Shown here one piece after another: positions 11,956 to 23,609 of a stretch of 64,000 nt of DNA (its first letter is position 1; every line of letters starts with the position of its first letter). The notes under the pieces are model-generated. The model had not been told where the DNA came from, did not search any database, and was given only the letters and a program-made list of their open reading frames with translations. Made by a program: the position numbers and the translations under genes. Origin of the DNA: Hydnum rufescens UP504 (lineage: Eukaryota; Basidiomycota; Agaricomycetes; Cantharellales; Hydnaceae); assembly GCA_014904985.1 (NCBI GenBank), contig MU129139.1:2460-66459 (forward strand), read 5' to 3'.

Positions 11956-14407
11956 TGATGCAGCAACCAGGAACTCGCAGACATAGGGGTATCAGACATG
12001 GCGCCGCTATGCGATGCCTGGAGATAATACGGATCCTATGGACCTCCACTACGCCCAGTACGGGGACGAGGAGGACAACCCCGAATGTCATCCCGCCGAA
12101 TATCTCTTGACCCAACGGTGTGCCCGCTTCTTCGTATACTGTCTCACTGCCTTGAACCTCGCCGGGCCCTACCCTCGTGTTCAGGGATTGCCCCCGTTTG
12201 CGAGCGACCCTTATGGCTACTGATGGGAGCATCTAGACGAGTGGGGATGGCTAGGGAAGTTCGAATGGACATACCGAACTCAGCTGCTTCCTAAAGTCTA
12301 TGCCTTCCCCCTGCATCGGGCCTTTATCCCCTCAACGTCCCACAGTTCAACTTTGATCCGCGTATCCATCTCCTACAGTCACGAGGACCGAACCCCAACC
12401 TGCGTTCCCTCTCACTAAAATTCCTCAAAGAGGTTCAGGCAGCCGGAGAGATGATGCTGCAGTGCATAAGACGGATAGACCAAGTGATGGCCCACTTCCA
12501 CATCATCCTGCCATCCAGCTACGACCAGGACTGGCACTTCAGGCCATCCTGGCAGTACCTCCTCCAGCAAGGAATGACCCCAGCCCCCGCGTGGAAAGCA
12601 GCCCATGTCGCACAGGAGCTCAGGAGGCACATACTTGACGCTACTGGATTCGTGACTCTCGCCTTCCGGGTCATTCTCTACCTACTCTGCTTCAGGGAAT
12701 GATTCCGACCCCGCACTTCAGGACTACAACGTGCCTTACAGGCCTGATCGTCTCCACCCACGACCATCGTTCCATCCTCATTGGAAGGGGACTCGCAGAA
12801 TTGGGGGCCCCCGTGTGGTCAATGGCTATAGAAAATGAAACCCCTAACCTTAAACTTTACCCCCGCGGCACTATGCAGTACTTGCCCCTATGGACTGACG
12901 CAGAGAAGGAAATCAAGGCCAGGCATCCCCATCGGGACTTACGGGATGCCTATGCGCAAAAATTGATCTGTGAGTCCTTTGAGAAACGTCTGACGGACTT
13001 GGGATGCCAACAACTCGTGAATCTGCCGGAGGAAATATGGGTGATGGAGAAGGGGCACCCACGGGACACGAAGACGACCGGCCCTTACTACCGTCATCAT
13101 CCTTCCTATTTCCGCGCGCCTCAAGGTCCCCCCAAGGAGAACTATCTGGAGGGCCTTGTGTGCTGGCTATCGCACGCCCACAAAGGAGGCTACTTGCCCA
13201 TCCTGAACAAGCTGCAAGAATGTCTGGGCCTGGAGACATTGTCGCTGACCAAATGGCTGAACACAAAGACACTATCCCTCCCCTTCACTGCTATCCCAAA
13301 ACTACCCAATATGTCAGGAATGGGCGGAACGTAGAGGATTTGAATGGCACCAGCCTGAATCGCCCCCCGAACCACAGCTGCGATACAAGCTAGCGGCACG
13401 GTTAATCGATCTGGCCTACGGTCCTATGGCGCCCCCCCCACACTACTCCCTCGCATCGAAGACTACGATCCATACGTCGCAGCAGCCACAGGGTCCCTAC
13501 GACGACCATGCCCGAATCACCACCAGAGCGACGCGTTAGGCCCCGTGCGAATGTCGTCGTCTATCTGGAAGAGGAACTGGTGCCCTATGAGGATGACGAA
13601 CAGTCCTCCGCCCCTGACTTCACCTTGCCTGAGGATGCCAATCTCCCAACATGGGACTCTTCAGGGACAGCAACCGAACCTGCCAAAGAAGAGGACCCAG
13701 ATGACGTCTGGGGACCACTGGATATGTGAACGGACCAATTCCCAGTGGAATTCTACCTGTTTGTGTACCTGAAGCCTGAAGGACACTTAGAGGAGGAACT
13801 ACTCGAACGATATGGCTCAGGGGTTAAGCAATGGCTCTACGAGGAGCCCCGTCTCACCCTTGTCTTCACGGAGAGAGATCGCGCGCGCAGAGCATTGGAA
13901 AGTCAAAAATTAGCCACCAAGTTCTATCCCTCTGAGCCCTCAGCGCAAGCGTGGCGATACGATGAAAGCCTCTACCGCCCCTGGAGCCCTGAAGTCTCGG
14001 AACGAGTACTCGAGGTACTATCTGCAAGGATCCACGAGAGACTGGAGCTCTGCCCACCCCCTCAACCTATCCTGGTAAAAGGCAGCCCTTCACAACCCCC
14101 GGGCGTGAACTTCAAATCTGCCGATCTACTTAAGCTTTTCCACCCAATGGCCCCCACAGGTTCAAGGGCTATCTCAGAGTTTAATGTCCAGGTACCTTCT
14201 CACCCCGAAGGAGATCCTGACACTCTTCGCCAGATGAATCAAGTATCTATGCCTACTCACAGCTTTCAATGCCAAGGAAATACTCAAGGCCACACAAAAA
14301 TTGGATTCACTACTCAGGAGGCACCTATCCTACCAGGACCCATTAAGTTCAACGTCCAGATACCTTTTGGGGGCCACCACCGGACCATGCTCGAATGGCT
14401 CACCTGA
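11956..14407 (+). pseudogene. gypsy-1 downstream accessory ORF region, unknown
   Basis: Coding-like sequence between the pol end and the 3' LTR, where env-like ORFs sit in some Ty3 elements. Consistent segments are 12014-12223, 12451-12702, 12699-13334, 13508-13729 and 13745-14407, in changing frames. The composition is polar and Pro/Glu-rich, with a Trp/Tyr-rich middle (about 12480-12640 and 13080-13260) and an acidic part at 13580-13720. I see no convincing signal peptide, transmembrane anchor or known domain, so calling it an envelope would be unsupported. It appears to be a family-specific third ORF broken by the same indel pattern as the rest of the element. Confidence 0.55.
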
Positions 14408-14563
14408 GCTACCCCTGAAGTCGATCCCACTTCTCTTACTGCTCACAGCACTTATGCGGGCGAGCAATTCCAGTGGAATGGATGGTTCGAGTGTTACGAG
14501 ATCATGCTGGAGGATCTAGATCTCGAGGACATGGGCATCCTCCCAATAGAATCCTGACGCCGC

Positions 14564-14575
14564 ACTGGGGGGCAC
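14564..14575 (+). promoter_or_regulatory. Polypurine tract of gypsy-1
   Basis: A G-rich run (ACTGGGGGGCAC) directly abuts the 3' LTR start TGTAAT. Position and composition fit the plus-strand primer of an LTR retrotransposon. Confidence 0.6.
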
Positions 14576-15154
14576 TGTAATATAGGGCCATTCTACATAG
14601 AGTATGTACAAGTCCTGTCCCCTCTAGTACCTTATGTAATAGCGTGGCCGCGAGGATTCTAAGTCCCGGTCGCGCCAGAATCAAAACACACTCTTTTGCC
14701 CGGACTTCGTAGCCTCCGCTCGAACCGTGAAACTAACGTAGCCACGCAACGACTACGCGCCCAAGTCGCACAACGAAGCAACCACATCAAGACCCGCAAT
14801 CTGTCGCCACAGAGCACGGGGCAGAGACGGATAAGGGAGTCGTGTACGAGCGCGACTCAGTTAGGTAAGTACGCTACTCTAGTGTACTCGCTCACTACCC
14901 CTCTCCCATAGATAGTAGCTGAGCCCTTTGGCCAGCTACTACCATCTCCCCATTCCCATTCCCTCCTCTCCTCTTGCTTCTCCCCCATCCGAAGCAAAGC
15001 CAGTGCTTAGCTTCATTCGTGGCCCTCCCACTTGAAGCCAGTGCTTAGAGCGGTTGGACTACTTTCCTCCTTCTGTTCACAGGTCCATCGAATCTGCCTT
15101 GTCTAACGACGACAAATACCGCGGTCCCTCAAAGTCGAGGACCGCGTTATTACA
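14576..15154 (+). repeat. gypsy-1 3' LTR (579 bp)
   Basis: Starts TGTAATA and ends TATTACA, a perfect terminal inverted repeat. Three related solo LTRs in this window (544-1172, 53603-54173, 54331-54875) are in the opposite orientation. It contains two copies of an AGCCAGTGCTTAG box at about 15000 and 15040. The next five bases are CCAGG; the matching left target duplication cannot be tested because the 5' LTR is missing. CpG content is high, so this copy looks younger than the CpG-poor copy at 54331. Confidence 0.9.
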
Positions 15155-15421
15155 CCAGGGGCCCCAGCATCAAAACCTCTAGTTAGACTATATAAATGCA
15201 AGGCTCGTAATATCTAACTAGACCTACATTTGTGGCTGACTGAGTTGGTCAAGAGCCATGCATTCCCCTTCACTTTGTCATCAGTATTGCATGAAACTAT
15301 GAGTAACAGTAACACCTACAGTCATGAGGCATATTCATCTGATACTACCAATTGCCCAAACTATGGTCTTGCTGAGCATCCCCAATGGTAGTGGAGCCAG
15401 GAAGAAGGTATCACATATGCA
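15155..15421. other. Short AT-rich spacer
   Basis: No gene seen. AT-rich, CpG-poor DNA between the gypsy-1 LTR and the foldback element. Confidence 0.3.
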
Positions 15422-15599
15422 CCTAATGCACCCTCAAAATAGTACCTCTTAGGTGGTTTGAGTTTGCATCTGAAAACCACCTAAGAGGTGTTCTGAGTAT
15501 AGGCATGTCTTAGACATGCCTATACTCAGAACACCTCTTAGGTGGTTTGCAGATGCAAACTCAAACCACCTAAGAGGTACTATTTTGAGGTGCATTAGG
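15422..15599. repeat. Foldback element: palindrome with nested hairpins
   Basis: Two arms of 88-89 bases (15422-15510 and 15512-15599) are near-perfect reverse complements around base 15511, with outer ends CCTAATGCACC and GGTGCATTAGG. Each arm itself contains a hairpin: ACCTCTTAGGTGGTTT paired with AAACCACCTAAGAGGT across a short loop. The same arm sequence occurs singly at 48129-48174, 51429-51474 and 53058-53103 inside the complex repeat block. This looks like a minimal non-autonomous inverted-repeat transposon, or two element ends joined head to head. Confidence 0.85.
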
Positions 15600-16076
15600 G
15601 TATTCCTTAGCTTCTTGTTAGTCACAAAGTCCTGCTCCTGGAGAATTGGAGGCAGCCCAGCCATGGGGGGGATACTAATAGTAGGATTTCATTTTTTCCA
15701 CCTTTTATAGTACTCTGGCAATGAACACAACTTGAATCACACATTTCCCAGTTAGTGTGGAACAGAAACATCCTTTCATCTGTTGGAAGGAGAGTTCATT
15801 TTGGGACATGCCATCCAGATTGTGGGACGGGTCTTAGGAACAAATCATTTCGGATCCAAATGATCAGTGGTCAAAATTTTTTTTGCGGCTATCTTTATGA
15901 AATCAGCTGTAATACCATCCCGATCCGCCGCCGAGTTTCCGGATTTGCATCCGGATGTTGCCCAAAAGCAAGAACGCACAGCCGTGGACGCACAGCCTGG
16001 ACACACAGCCATGGACGCACAGCCCTGGACATCGGAAGTGGTCGATTCCCTCTAAATTCCTGTTGCGATATCGCGG
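15600..16076. other. Intergenic DNA upstream of the duplicated gene
   Basis: No gene recognised. It holds a short minisatellite (see 15974-16029) and, at about 15940-15965, an element-end-like segment TTTGCATCCGGATG that recurs around 31780 and 31840. Confidence 0.35.
15974..16029. repeat. 14-bp minisatellite, four units
   Basis: Four tandem copies of a unit close to ACGCACAGCCNTGG, differing by single substitutions and one missing base. Confidence 0.75.
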
Positions 16077-19000
16077 TTGCTTCGGTTTCGCCCAGGATCC
16101 CTGCTAACAATCAGTGTACCCTCTGTCGAATAGAAGCACTCTCAGATACTCAGGACGAGCCCTCGGAAATTCATACTTTCAGCCAGATGGATCCATCAAC
16201 TTTAAAGTCATCTCATTTCCCCTCCGATCCCCTGACTGGTGTAGCAGCGCTCAAATTCACTGCTACCCTGATACCCGGGCCATTGAGCGGGGTCATGAGT
16301 GTTCTGAGTGCTGTTTTGGATATTGTACAGGTAAATTGCGTCTTAGCGAGCTGTTCGCTTATCCTGACTGCTTAGGGATCGCCGGCAGAAAGATAGATTG
16401 AATCAAATGTTACATCGTGAACTAGTCGAACGAGCGATGTCGATCTTAGCTTTACTACATGATTACCTCAAGCGTTCGGGACGGATGAGTTTCCATCTCA
16501 TATGGCACATCATCTCGAAGCTTTCTATCTGTAAGCCATGAAGGATCATGCTTTGGATGAAGGGCGTTCCCTGAGTCTCAAAATCTAGCCACCTTAAAGG
16601 AATCGAGGGATATTTGCTACAGCTCGCTAGGATGAATGGAATACAACGCATCTTACACCAGTCCTCCATCGAGTTTCGGATTGACCAACTCGCACGACGA
16701 CTTGAAGACCTCCGCAGCACATGGATGGTAAGGTTGAATCATATCCTGCAATTTTCTCTTTGATAACGGCGATATTGTTCAGATGATGGTTGGAATGGAA
16801 ACTCACAGGGTGTTATCTGGAATTAAAGAAGATATGTCCCAACAATCTCCTCATTCCTCTGTGAGAAATCGATCGGGGGTGAGCTATTTCATTTTCCTTT
16901 CCATTGGAGGGCTTACAACGATTCTGGATATTAGCTTCTCGTAGTTCATGAAGATGAGATGTATATTCAAAAACGGTTAAATACTCGACATCGCGGCTGG
17001 TTCTCAGGTGCGGCTCTGGCGTCTGTAAATGGTGTCGATAGGCTTGTCAAGACGTACAACATGCCAAGCACAAACCAAGTGTGTATTTCTCTCTCGATGT
17101 ATCCCCCCCCTTGGTGAAACTTCTCACTTTATAAATATAGGATTTTCTCGCAGAGGTTCGGCGACTACGCCAATTTCGGTACATATCCTCCCCGGGATTT
17201 CAACCAGTGAACTGGTGGATCTAAAGCCTCTAAAACAGACATCCAAACCTCCCTCAAATATTCGGAGTCTCAGATGACCATTGTCCAGCTGCCTTTATAG
17301 TATTTCATCAAGGTACGGATCAATCCGAGTCGACGAGCTATACATGTGTAGTCATCACCCGTTCAGCTGTGCAGTCCAGAGACATCTCTACTTTGATTAA
17401 TTTCTACTGGCGGACAGAGAATAAATTCGTAATAACGATGATGACTTTACGACTGGTCCGTGTTCAAATGTGTTCAGATCGTTTCTCAAAGCTTTCTGAC
17501 TCTGATGAGTAGATTCTCGACCTAAAGGTAATCACTCCACCAGCTGTAGGGTGTATTGGCTGTCTCACTTAGAGCTATGCCAAGCTCGTGGCAAGCTATC
17601 TGCTGGATTCAGGGCTAGTTGATGTGCAGGAACTGGGATCGATACTTCTGGTACGTGGGATTATCCCAATACGTGACGCCTCCCCTACGTCGTAACATTC
17701 CCACAGCCGCGGAACCTATGGTTGGATACAAACGGCACTCTCCTCCTTGGTGATGCAACAACGAGGAGTCCGCGAGACCCTTCTAGGACCCCTAACAAAG
17801 GACAGGATGTAACTAGAGGCATATCGAATTTCATATACGACCTCACCCCCGAGGTACGACTTCTCGTATGTTACGTGTCTTCATAAGTTGATGGGTCTGA
17901 CTGTTCCGACAGCTTATCGGCATATCGCTTCGACCACTCAACCCAAATGGTAAGTATTAATGAAATCTCGGAATGAAATCATACGGGCCTAGGAATTCAT
18001 CGTCTTTCTTTGGGGAAGGTTTGCCAAGGACTGGAGTCTCCGAACGAACGCCTTTCGCGCTCTTTAGTACTCCGCCACCTTGCCATGGATCCTAGCGAAC
18101 TCTCTCAGGCGTTGGACCTTCCACCCAGGCTCGGCGACATGGCATCCAGCGTGAACGGCAATAGTTACAATGGCAACAATGCTCTGGAAGCACATATCAC
18201 CACCGTTACTGAGCGTTCCCACACTGGGCAATTCGATTGTGATGGTCAGTGGATGTCAGGAGACGTCCTCTGCTTGTCGGAGAAAGGGGATGCCCTCAAA
18301 CGAGTTGGTAGGCTTCCTTCAAGGCAGGATCCACTGAAGGCGATTTCGATCAGAGAAGAACGATCGCCACCACCGAGATTATATGGTCTATTCGAAAATT
18401 CACCGAATGCGGCCCGCGATGACCTACCGAACGGTTTGACGAGGTGAAAAATATGCGTGCCCAATTTCACACCCACGCTGATTAGAGTCTCTCATGTCCT
18501 TTGAAGATATTTGTTCGCGCATATTGGTTCAGACGTAACGTTCGTTAGTCTCGGGGCTAAACGACGGATAGCAATCCCCACCTAGAAGAAATATGGTCTT
18601 CGTTTCGACCATTTGCTGTATCGTTGGCTGCAACTATCGATGTTTCACCGGACCGATTGATCCTAAGTTAGTAGTGCGCGTGCAAGTGGATCTGCCACAT
18701 CGCGGCTTCGTTCACTGATTTCTCGCACGCGGCGCATAGTTGTTATTACCCAGGACCAAGTTCGACTCGCAGCAATACACTTGCGATCGCTTGCATGAGG
18801 CGAGAACAACCCGCCCAGAGTCGATTTATCTTTTCGTACCTTCGGATCTCGCCGTCATGCCGGTGTGGTCGCTGGAACCAGACCCTCCAAAGTGCATGAA
18901 AACTGAGTATAATTGCAACATACCTTCTGCAGGAGGGGGCACAGTTCGAGCGTGCGTTTTCCTGGGCTACAAGTCTCTAACGAGTGAATCCTGCTGAGGG

Positions 19001-19383
19001 CTTAACGAATCGCCTCCATAGGATCAAACAGAAGTGTTATTTTATGCGGCTGGAGGGTGATACGCAGACCCTCTCTTCCAGCATCGGCAAGCATTAAGGC
19101 CTACGGTTCATTGATCACACAAGGGAGCAGACAAAAGCGTGCGTGAGTGGTCCGTGCTACATTTATAATTTGTTGGGGAGAACCGAACGGGGGGAAAGCT
19201 CGTGAAGAAATACGAACGAATGGTGGATGCGGGGACAGTAGTACTGACTCGAGGGAATAATGCTGAATGTAGTGCGAGTGCAAATGTAGCCTTACTTCGA
19301 TTCATCTTGTCCCCCAATCAATTGCCTGTATAGTGGAAACGGACGCGAAGGAGGATGAAGACCAAAGAAGCAGACAAATTACG
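16077..19383. repeat. Segmental tandem duplication, copy A
   Basis: Collinear with copy B (20309-23609) at an offset of about 4.23 kb, from a GCTTCGG-TTCG-CC block on the left to AAGCAGACAAATTA on the right. Both copies contain the same gene and the 3' flank of the RING-H2 gene up to its stop codon. They differ by many substitutions and small indels, so the duplication is not recent. Confidence 0.85.
16187..18997 (+). pseudogene. MLKL-like helical domain plus kinase-like protein, copy A, disrupted
   Basis: Starts at ATG 16187; exon 1 ends at 16330 before GTAAAT. Exons 1-3 encode a helical domain matching the style of the MLKL N-terminal domain common in Agaricomycete proteins: a PGPLSGVMSVLSAVLDIV helix, then RLNQMLHREL...ILALLHDYL, then a helix with IQRILHQ..IEFRIDQLARRLEDL. 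A kinase-like domain follows, with an HPNLPQIFG..AFIVFHQ hinge-type motif. The C-terminal part near 18060-18440 and 18780-18990 is unrecognised. Lesions relative to copy B are a one-base loss in exon 2 (about 16484) and a TAA at 17231-17233 where copy B has AAG. It is therefore likely a pseudogene. The domain call rests on pattern recognition, not on a search. Confidence 0.55.
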
Positions 19384-20308
19384 CTCAAGACTTCCTCCGG
19401 CCAGAAAAGTAGCAATTTGTAGGATGTGATTCTCTTCCTGCTCAGAAAAAATGTCTGAAACGAATCCGTGATGTGGCATTCCATCATGAAACAGATTGTG
19501 ACATTCTTCAGCCGATTTATAATATACGCACGACCGATTGATCACTCAGTAATGAGTAGAGATATCAGGAGGGACAATCATCATCCTGGCATCGAATCAC
19601 TAAGTATCGTAGGATATATCCTCCTAGGCTACCATGTCCTTGTTTCCGGCTCGCACCTCTAGGAGAAGCTGTCCACATAAGAATCATAATAACAGGTATA
19701 CTCCAGCATCCTTCCGGAGAGAGCTAATCATGAGATTATGTTATGATCCCTCCGAATACCTTACTGTCAAGCAAAAGAATATTCCAACACTCACATGCCT
19801 ACGATTCCGTCAGTGCGCCAACACTCCCATAACCTAGGCGGGCGGTCTGCCTCCCAAAGGCACACTAGCTATCTAGATCTGTCCATGTACCACTATCAGA
19901 TAAATATGCTTCAGAACGAAATTCAACAACACCTCAATAAGCGATTCGGTGCTGATAGACCCCACACTCCAGCGGCGGGACCAACGATGGGAATTGGAGT
20001 CAAATCCCCACCATACCGTGAACCATATGCAGTAATCTGGCCCATGTAGTAACTCACGCGAGTTGCTCCAGCTGCTGGGACATAAGGCAGAACAGCATGG
20101 CGAAATGCCTCGGCAGAATCATCTTTACCTTTGTGTTAATGTGTATTCCCCAATCTCCTCACTTCAACAGATTAGCAGCAAATGCCTCCGAGCAAGCGGA
20201 CCAGACATATGCATTTCGCAAGGGCTCTTGGATCCAGCAGGTTGTGATTTAAATGAAGGTCTGCACCCAGACGACGATTGTGAAGAGTAATTTATTGAAC
20301 GGTGGCGG
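19384..20308. other. Spacer between the two duplicated copies
   Basis: Not duplicated. Short coding-like stretches occur (19834-20049 and 20063-20290 on the plus strand, 19318-19545 on the minus strand) but I recognise none. The minus-strand one may be the truncated end of another gene joined at the duplication breakpoint. No RNA gene seen. Confidence 0.3.
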
Positions 20309-23300
20309 AGACTGCTTCGGCTTCGTCCGAGATCCCTCAGTGTACAGCTTGCGTCAGACAATTAGAACCTGCCCTCAGAGTCTTTCACCATACCCAGATG
20401 GATCACTCGACTTCAACGTCGTCTCGTCTCCCCTCCCCGATTCCGTGGCTGGCGGAGTCGCAGTGCTCAGATTCGCTGCTGACACCGCCATCATACCTGG
20501 GCCATTGAGCGGCGTCATGAATGTTCTAAGTGTGGTTTTGGATATCGTAGAGGTGGATCGCTATTAATGGGTAGCTGCTTACCCTGACCGCTTCGGCGTC
20601 GTCAACAGAAAGATAGATTGAATCAACTGTTACATCGTGAACTGGTGGAACGAGTAACATCGATCTTAGCTTTGTTACATGGCTACCTCGAGCATTCAGG
20701 AGCGACTGAATTTTCATCTCAAATGGCACACCATCTCGAGGATTTCTATGCGTAAGCCCTCAAGGATTCGTGCTTTGGATGAAGTGCGTTCCCTGACTCT
20801 CAAAACCTAGCCACCTTAAAGGGATCGAAACATACTTGCTGCGGCTCGCTAAGATGAATGTAATACAACGTATCCTACACCAGTCATCCATCAAGTTACG
20901 GATAGAACAGCTCGCAAGAGGGCTTGAAGACCTCCGCAGCACATCTATAGTAAGATTAAATCATACCCCGTTGGTCTGCCATGTCGTTTATAACAGGCCA
21001 TATTATTCAGATGATGCTAGGAATGGAGACTCACCGGATGTTGTCTAGAATTAAAGAAGACATATCCCAGCAATCCCCTCATTCCTCTTCGAGAAATCGA
21101 TCGGGGGTAGGTCATTTTATTTTATTTTCCTTTCCTTTGAAATGTTGACGACTACTATGGACTTTAGCTTCTCGTCGTTCATGAAGATGAGATGTATATT
21201 CAAAAACGGTTAAATCCTCGACGTCGCGGTTGGTTTTCAGATGTGGCTGTGGCCTCGGTGAACGGTGTCGATAGGCTTGTCAAGACATACAACATGTCGA
21301 GCACAACCAAGTGTGTATTTCTCCTCTCGATGTATTCCCCCTTGGTGAAACTTCTCACTTTATAAATACTAGGATTTTCTCGCAGAAGTTCGCCGACTAC
21401 GTCAGTTTCGGTAGATATCTTTGCCCCGGGATTTTGTCCAATGTGCTGGTGGTCTAAAGCCTCAAGAACAGACATCCAAACCTCCCTCAGATATTCGCAG
21501 TTTCAGACGACCACTGTCCAGCGGCGTTCATAGTGTTTCATCAAGGTATGGATCAATGCGAGTCGACGAGCTATACGTGTGTAGTCATCGACTATTCAGC
21601 CGTGCAGTCCAGGGATATCTATGCCTTGATCGATTTCTTCTGGCGGACAGAGAATAAATTCGTAATAGCGATGATGGCTTTACGACTGGTCCGTGGTCAA
21701 TGTGTGATATTGTTTCCCAAAGCCTCCTCACTCCTTACGAACAGATTATCGATCTAAAGGTGATCACCCCATTAGCTGTAGGGTGTAGTGGCTGTCTTAC
21801 GTAGAACTATGAAAGCTCGCGGCAGGTTATTTGCTGGATTCAGGGCTAATCAATATGCAGGAACTGGGATCGATCCTTCTGGTATGTGGGATTATCCTAT
21901 GATACGTAACGTCTCCCATGTGTCGTAACATTCCCACAGCCACAGAATTTATGGTTGGATACAAACGGTGCTCTCCTCCTTGGTGATGCGACAACCAACA
22001 GACCCCGAGACCCCTCTGGGGTCCCCAGCAGAGGAAAGAATATAGCTAGAAACGTATCCCGTATCATATACGACTTCAGGCCCGAGGTGCGGTTTCTCGC
22101 CTGTCATGTCATGTGATCTTCATCAAGTTGATGGGCTAGACTGGTCCGATAGATTATCGGGATATCATTCGACCAGTCAACCCATATGGTCAGCAATAGT
22201 GGAGTCTCGGAATAGAATCGTATGGGCTTAGGAATTCATCTTTTTTTTTTTCAAAGGTTTGCCGAGATTTGAGTCTCCGAACGAAACGCTTTTTGCCCTC
22301 TTTGGTATTCCGTGGCCTTGTCACAGACCCCATCGAGCTCTCTCAGGCATTGGATCTTCCACTCAGGCTAGGCGACATAGCATCCAGTATCAACGACCAG
22401 AGTTACAATAGCAGTGCTCTGGAAGCACGTATCACCAGCGTTACTGACCGTTCCTACACTGGGCAATTTGACTGTGATGGTCAGTGGATGCCAGGAGACG
22501 TCCTCTGCTTGTCGGAGAAAGGGGATGCCCTCAAACGACGTTGGTAGGCTTCCTTCAAGCAGGATCCACTCGAAGCGATTTCGATCAGAGAAGAACGATC
22601 GCCACCGCTAAGACTATACGGCCTATTCGAAAATTCACCTAATGCGGCCCGCGATGACCTACCGAACGGTTTGACGAGGTTGAAAAATATGCGTGCCTAA
22701 TTTCACAACCACACTGATTAGAGTGCCTCTCATGTCCGTTGAAGATATTGGTTTCGCGCATATTAGTTCAGACATAACGTTCGTTAGTCTCGGGGCTCTA
22801 CGACGGATAGCAATCCCACATCCAGAAGAAATATGGTCTTCGTTTCGACCATTTGCTGTATCGTTGGCTGCAAGCATCGATGTTTCACCGGACCGATTGA
22901 TCCTAAGTTAGTAGTGTGCATGCAAGTGGATCTGCCACATCGCGGCTTTGTTCACTGATTTCTCGCACGCGGCGCATAGTTGTTAGTAGCCAGGACCAAG
23001 TTCGATTCGCACAATACACTTTCGATCCCTTGGATGATGGCGAGAACCCGCCTGAGTCGATTTATCTTTTCGTACCTTCGGACCTCGCCGTCATGCCGGT
23101 GTGGTCGCTGGATCCAGACCCTCCAAAGAGCGTGAAAACTGAGTATAATTGCTATACATACTTCTGCAGGAGGGGGCGCATAGTTCGAATGTGCGTTTTC
23201 CCAAGCTACAAGCCTCTTAACGACTGAATCCTCTCGGAGGCTTAACGAATCGCCTCCATAGGTCAAACAGACCTGTTATTATATCACCTGGAGGGTGATA

Positions 23301-23609
23301 CGCGGCCCTCTTCCAGTATCAGCAAGCATTAAGGCCTACGGTTCATTGATCAACAAGGGAGCAGACAAAAGCGTGCGTGAGTGGTCCGTGCTACATTTAC
23401 AATTTGTTGCGGAACCGAGCGGGGGGAAAGCTCGTGAAGAATACGAATGAATGGTGGATGTGGTGACGTAGTACCGACTGAGGGAACAATGCTGATGTAG
23501 TGCGAGTGCAAATGTAGCCTTACTTCGATTCATCTTGTCCCCCAATCAATTGCCTGTACAGTGGAAACGGACGCGAGGAGGATGAAGACCAAAGAAGCAG
23601 ACAAATTAA
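20309..23609. repeat. Segmental tandem duplication, copy B
   Basis: Partner of 16077-19383. Its right end falls at the stop codon of the RING-H2 gene (23606-23608), so the duplication carried exactly the 3' flank of that gene. The arrangement suggests B is the resident copy next to the intact RING gene and A the displaced one. Confidence 0.85.
20398..23227 (+). CDS. MLKL-like helical domain plus pseudokinase-like protein, copy B
   Basis: Multi-exon gene with clean GT-AG introns. Exons inferred are about 20398-20552, 20609-20751, 20811-20949, 21011-21106 and 21168 onward, with an apparent stop at 23225-23227. Exons 1-4 encode a helical bundle (IPGPLSGVMNVLSVVLDIVE; LLHRELVERVTSILALLHGY; IQRILHQSSIKLRIEQLARG) like the fungal MLKL N-terminal domain. 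A kinase-like domain follows, with a VKTY lysine motif, FLAEVRRL helix and HPNLPQIFAVSDD..AFIVFHQ hinge. Further on, NLWLDTNGALLLGDATT looks like a degenerate catalytic/DFG region; no HRD is seen. Animal MLKL has the same order, a four-helix bundle then a pseudokinase, and kills cells by membrane disruption. Function here is inferred only. One caution is that the ATG at 20398 is out of frame with the rest of exon 1 (a small indel relative to copy A), so the start may lie upstream or the copy may be damaged. Confidence 0.5.

Larger units (their letters stand above)
4304..15154 (+). mobile_element. Ty3/gypsy chromovirus, 5'-truncated (gypsy-1)
   Basis: A Metaviridae-type LTR retrotransposon in the order Gag, protease, RT, RNase H, integrase, chromodomain, extra ORF region, polypurine tract, 3' LTR. 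The chromodomain fused behind the integrase places it among fungal chromoviruses. No 5' LTR or primer-binding site is found; the left edge abuts an LTR relic of another family. The coding sequence is spread over all three frames, with shifts about every few hundred bases but few in-frame stops, so decay (or sequence error) is mainly by small indels. It cannot be autonomous as read. Confidence 0.9.

Noticed and set aside
11956..14407. Envelope glycoprotein in gypsy-1
   Set aside because: Position fits, but no signal peptide, cleavage site or membrane anchor was seen.
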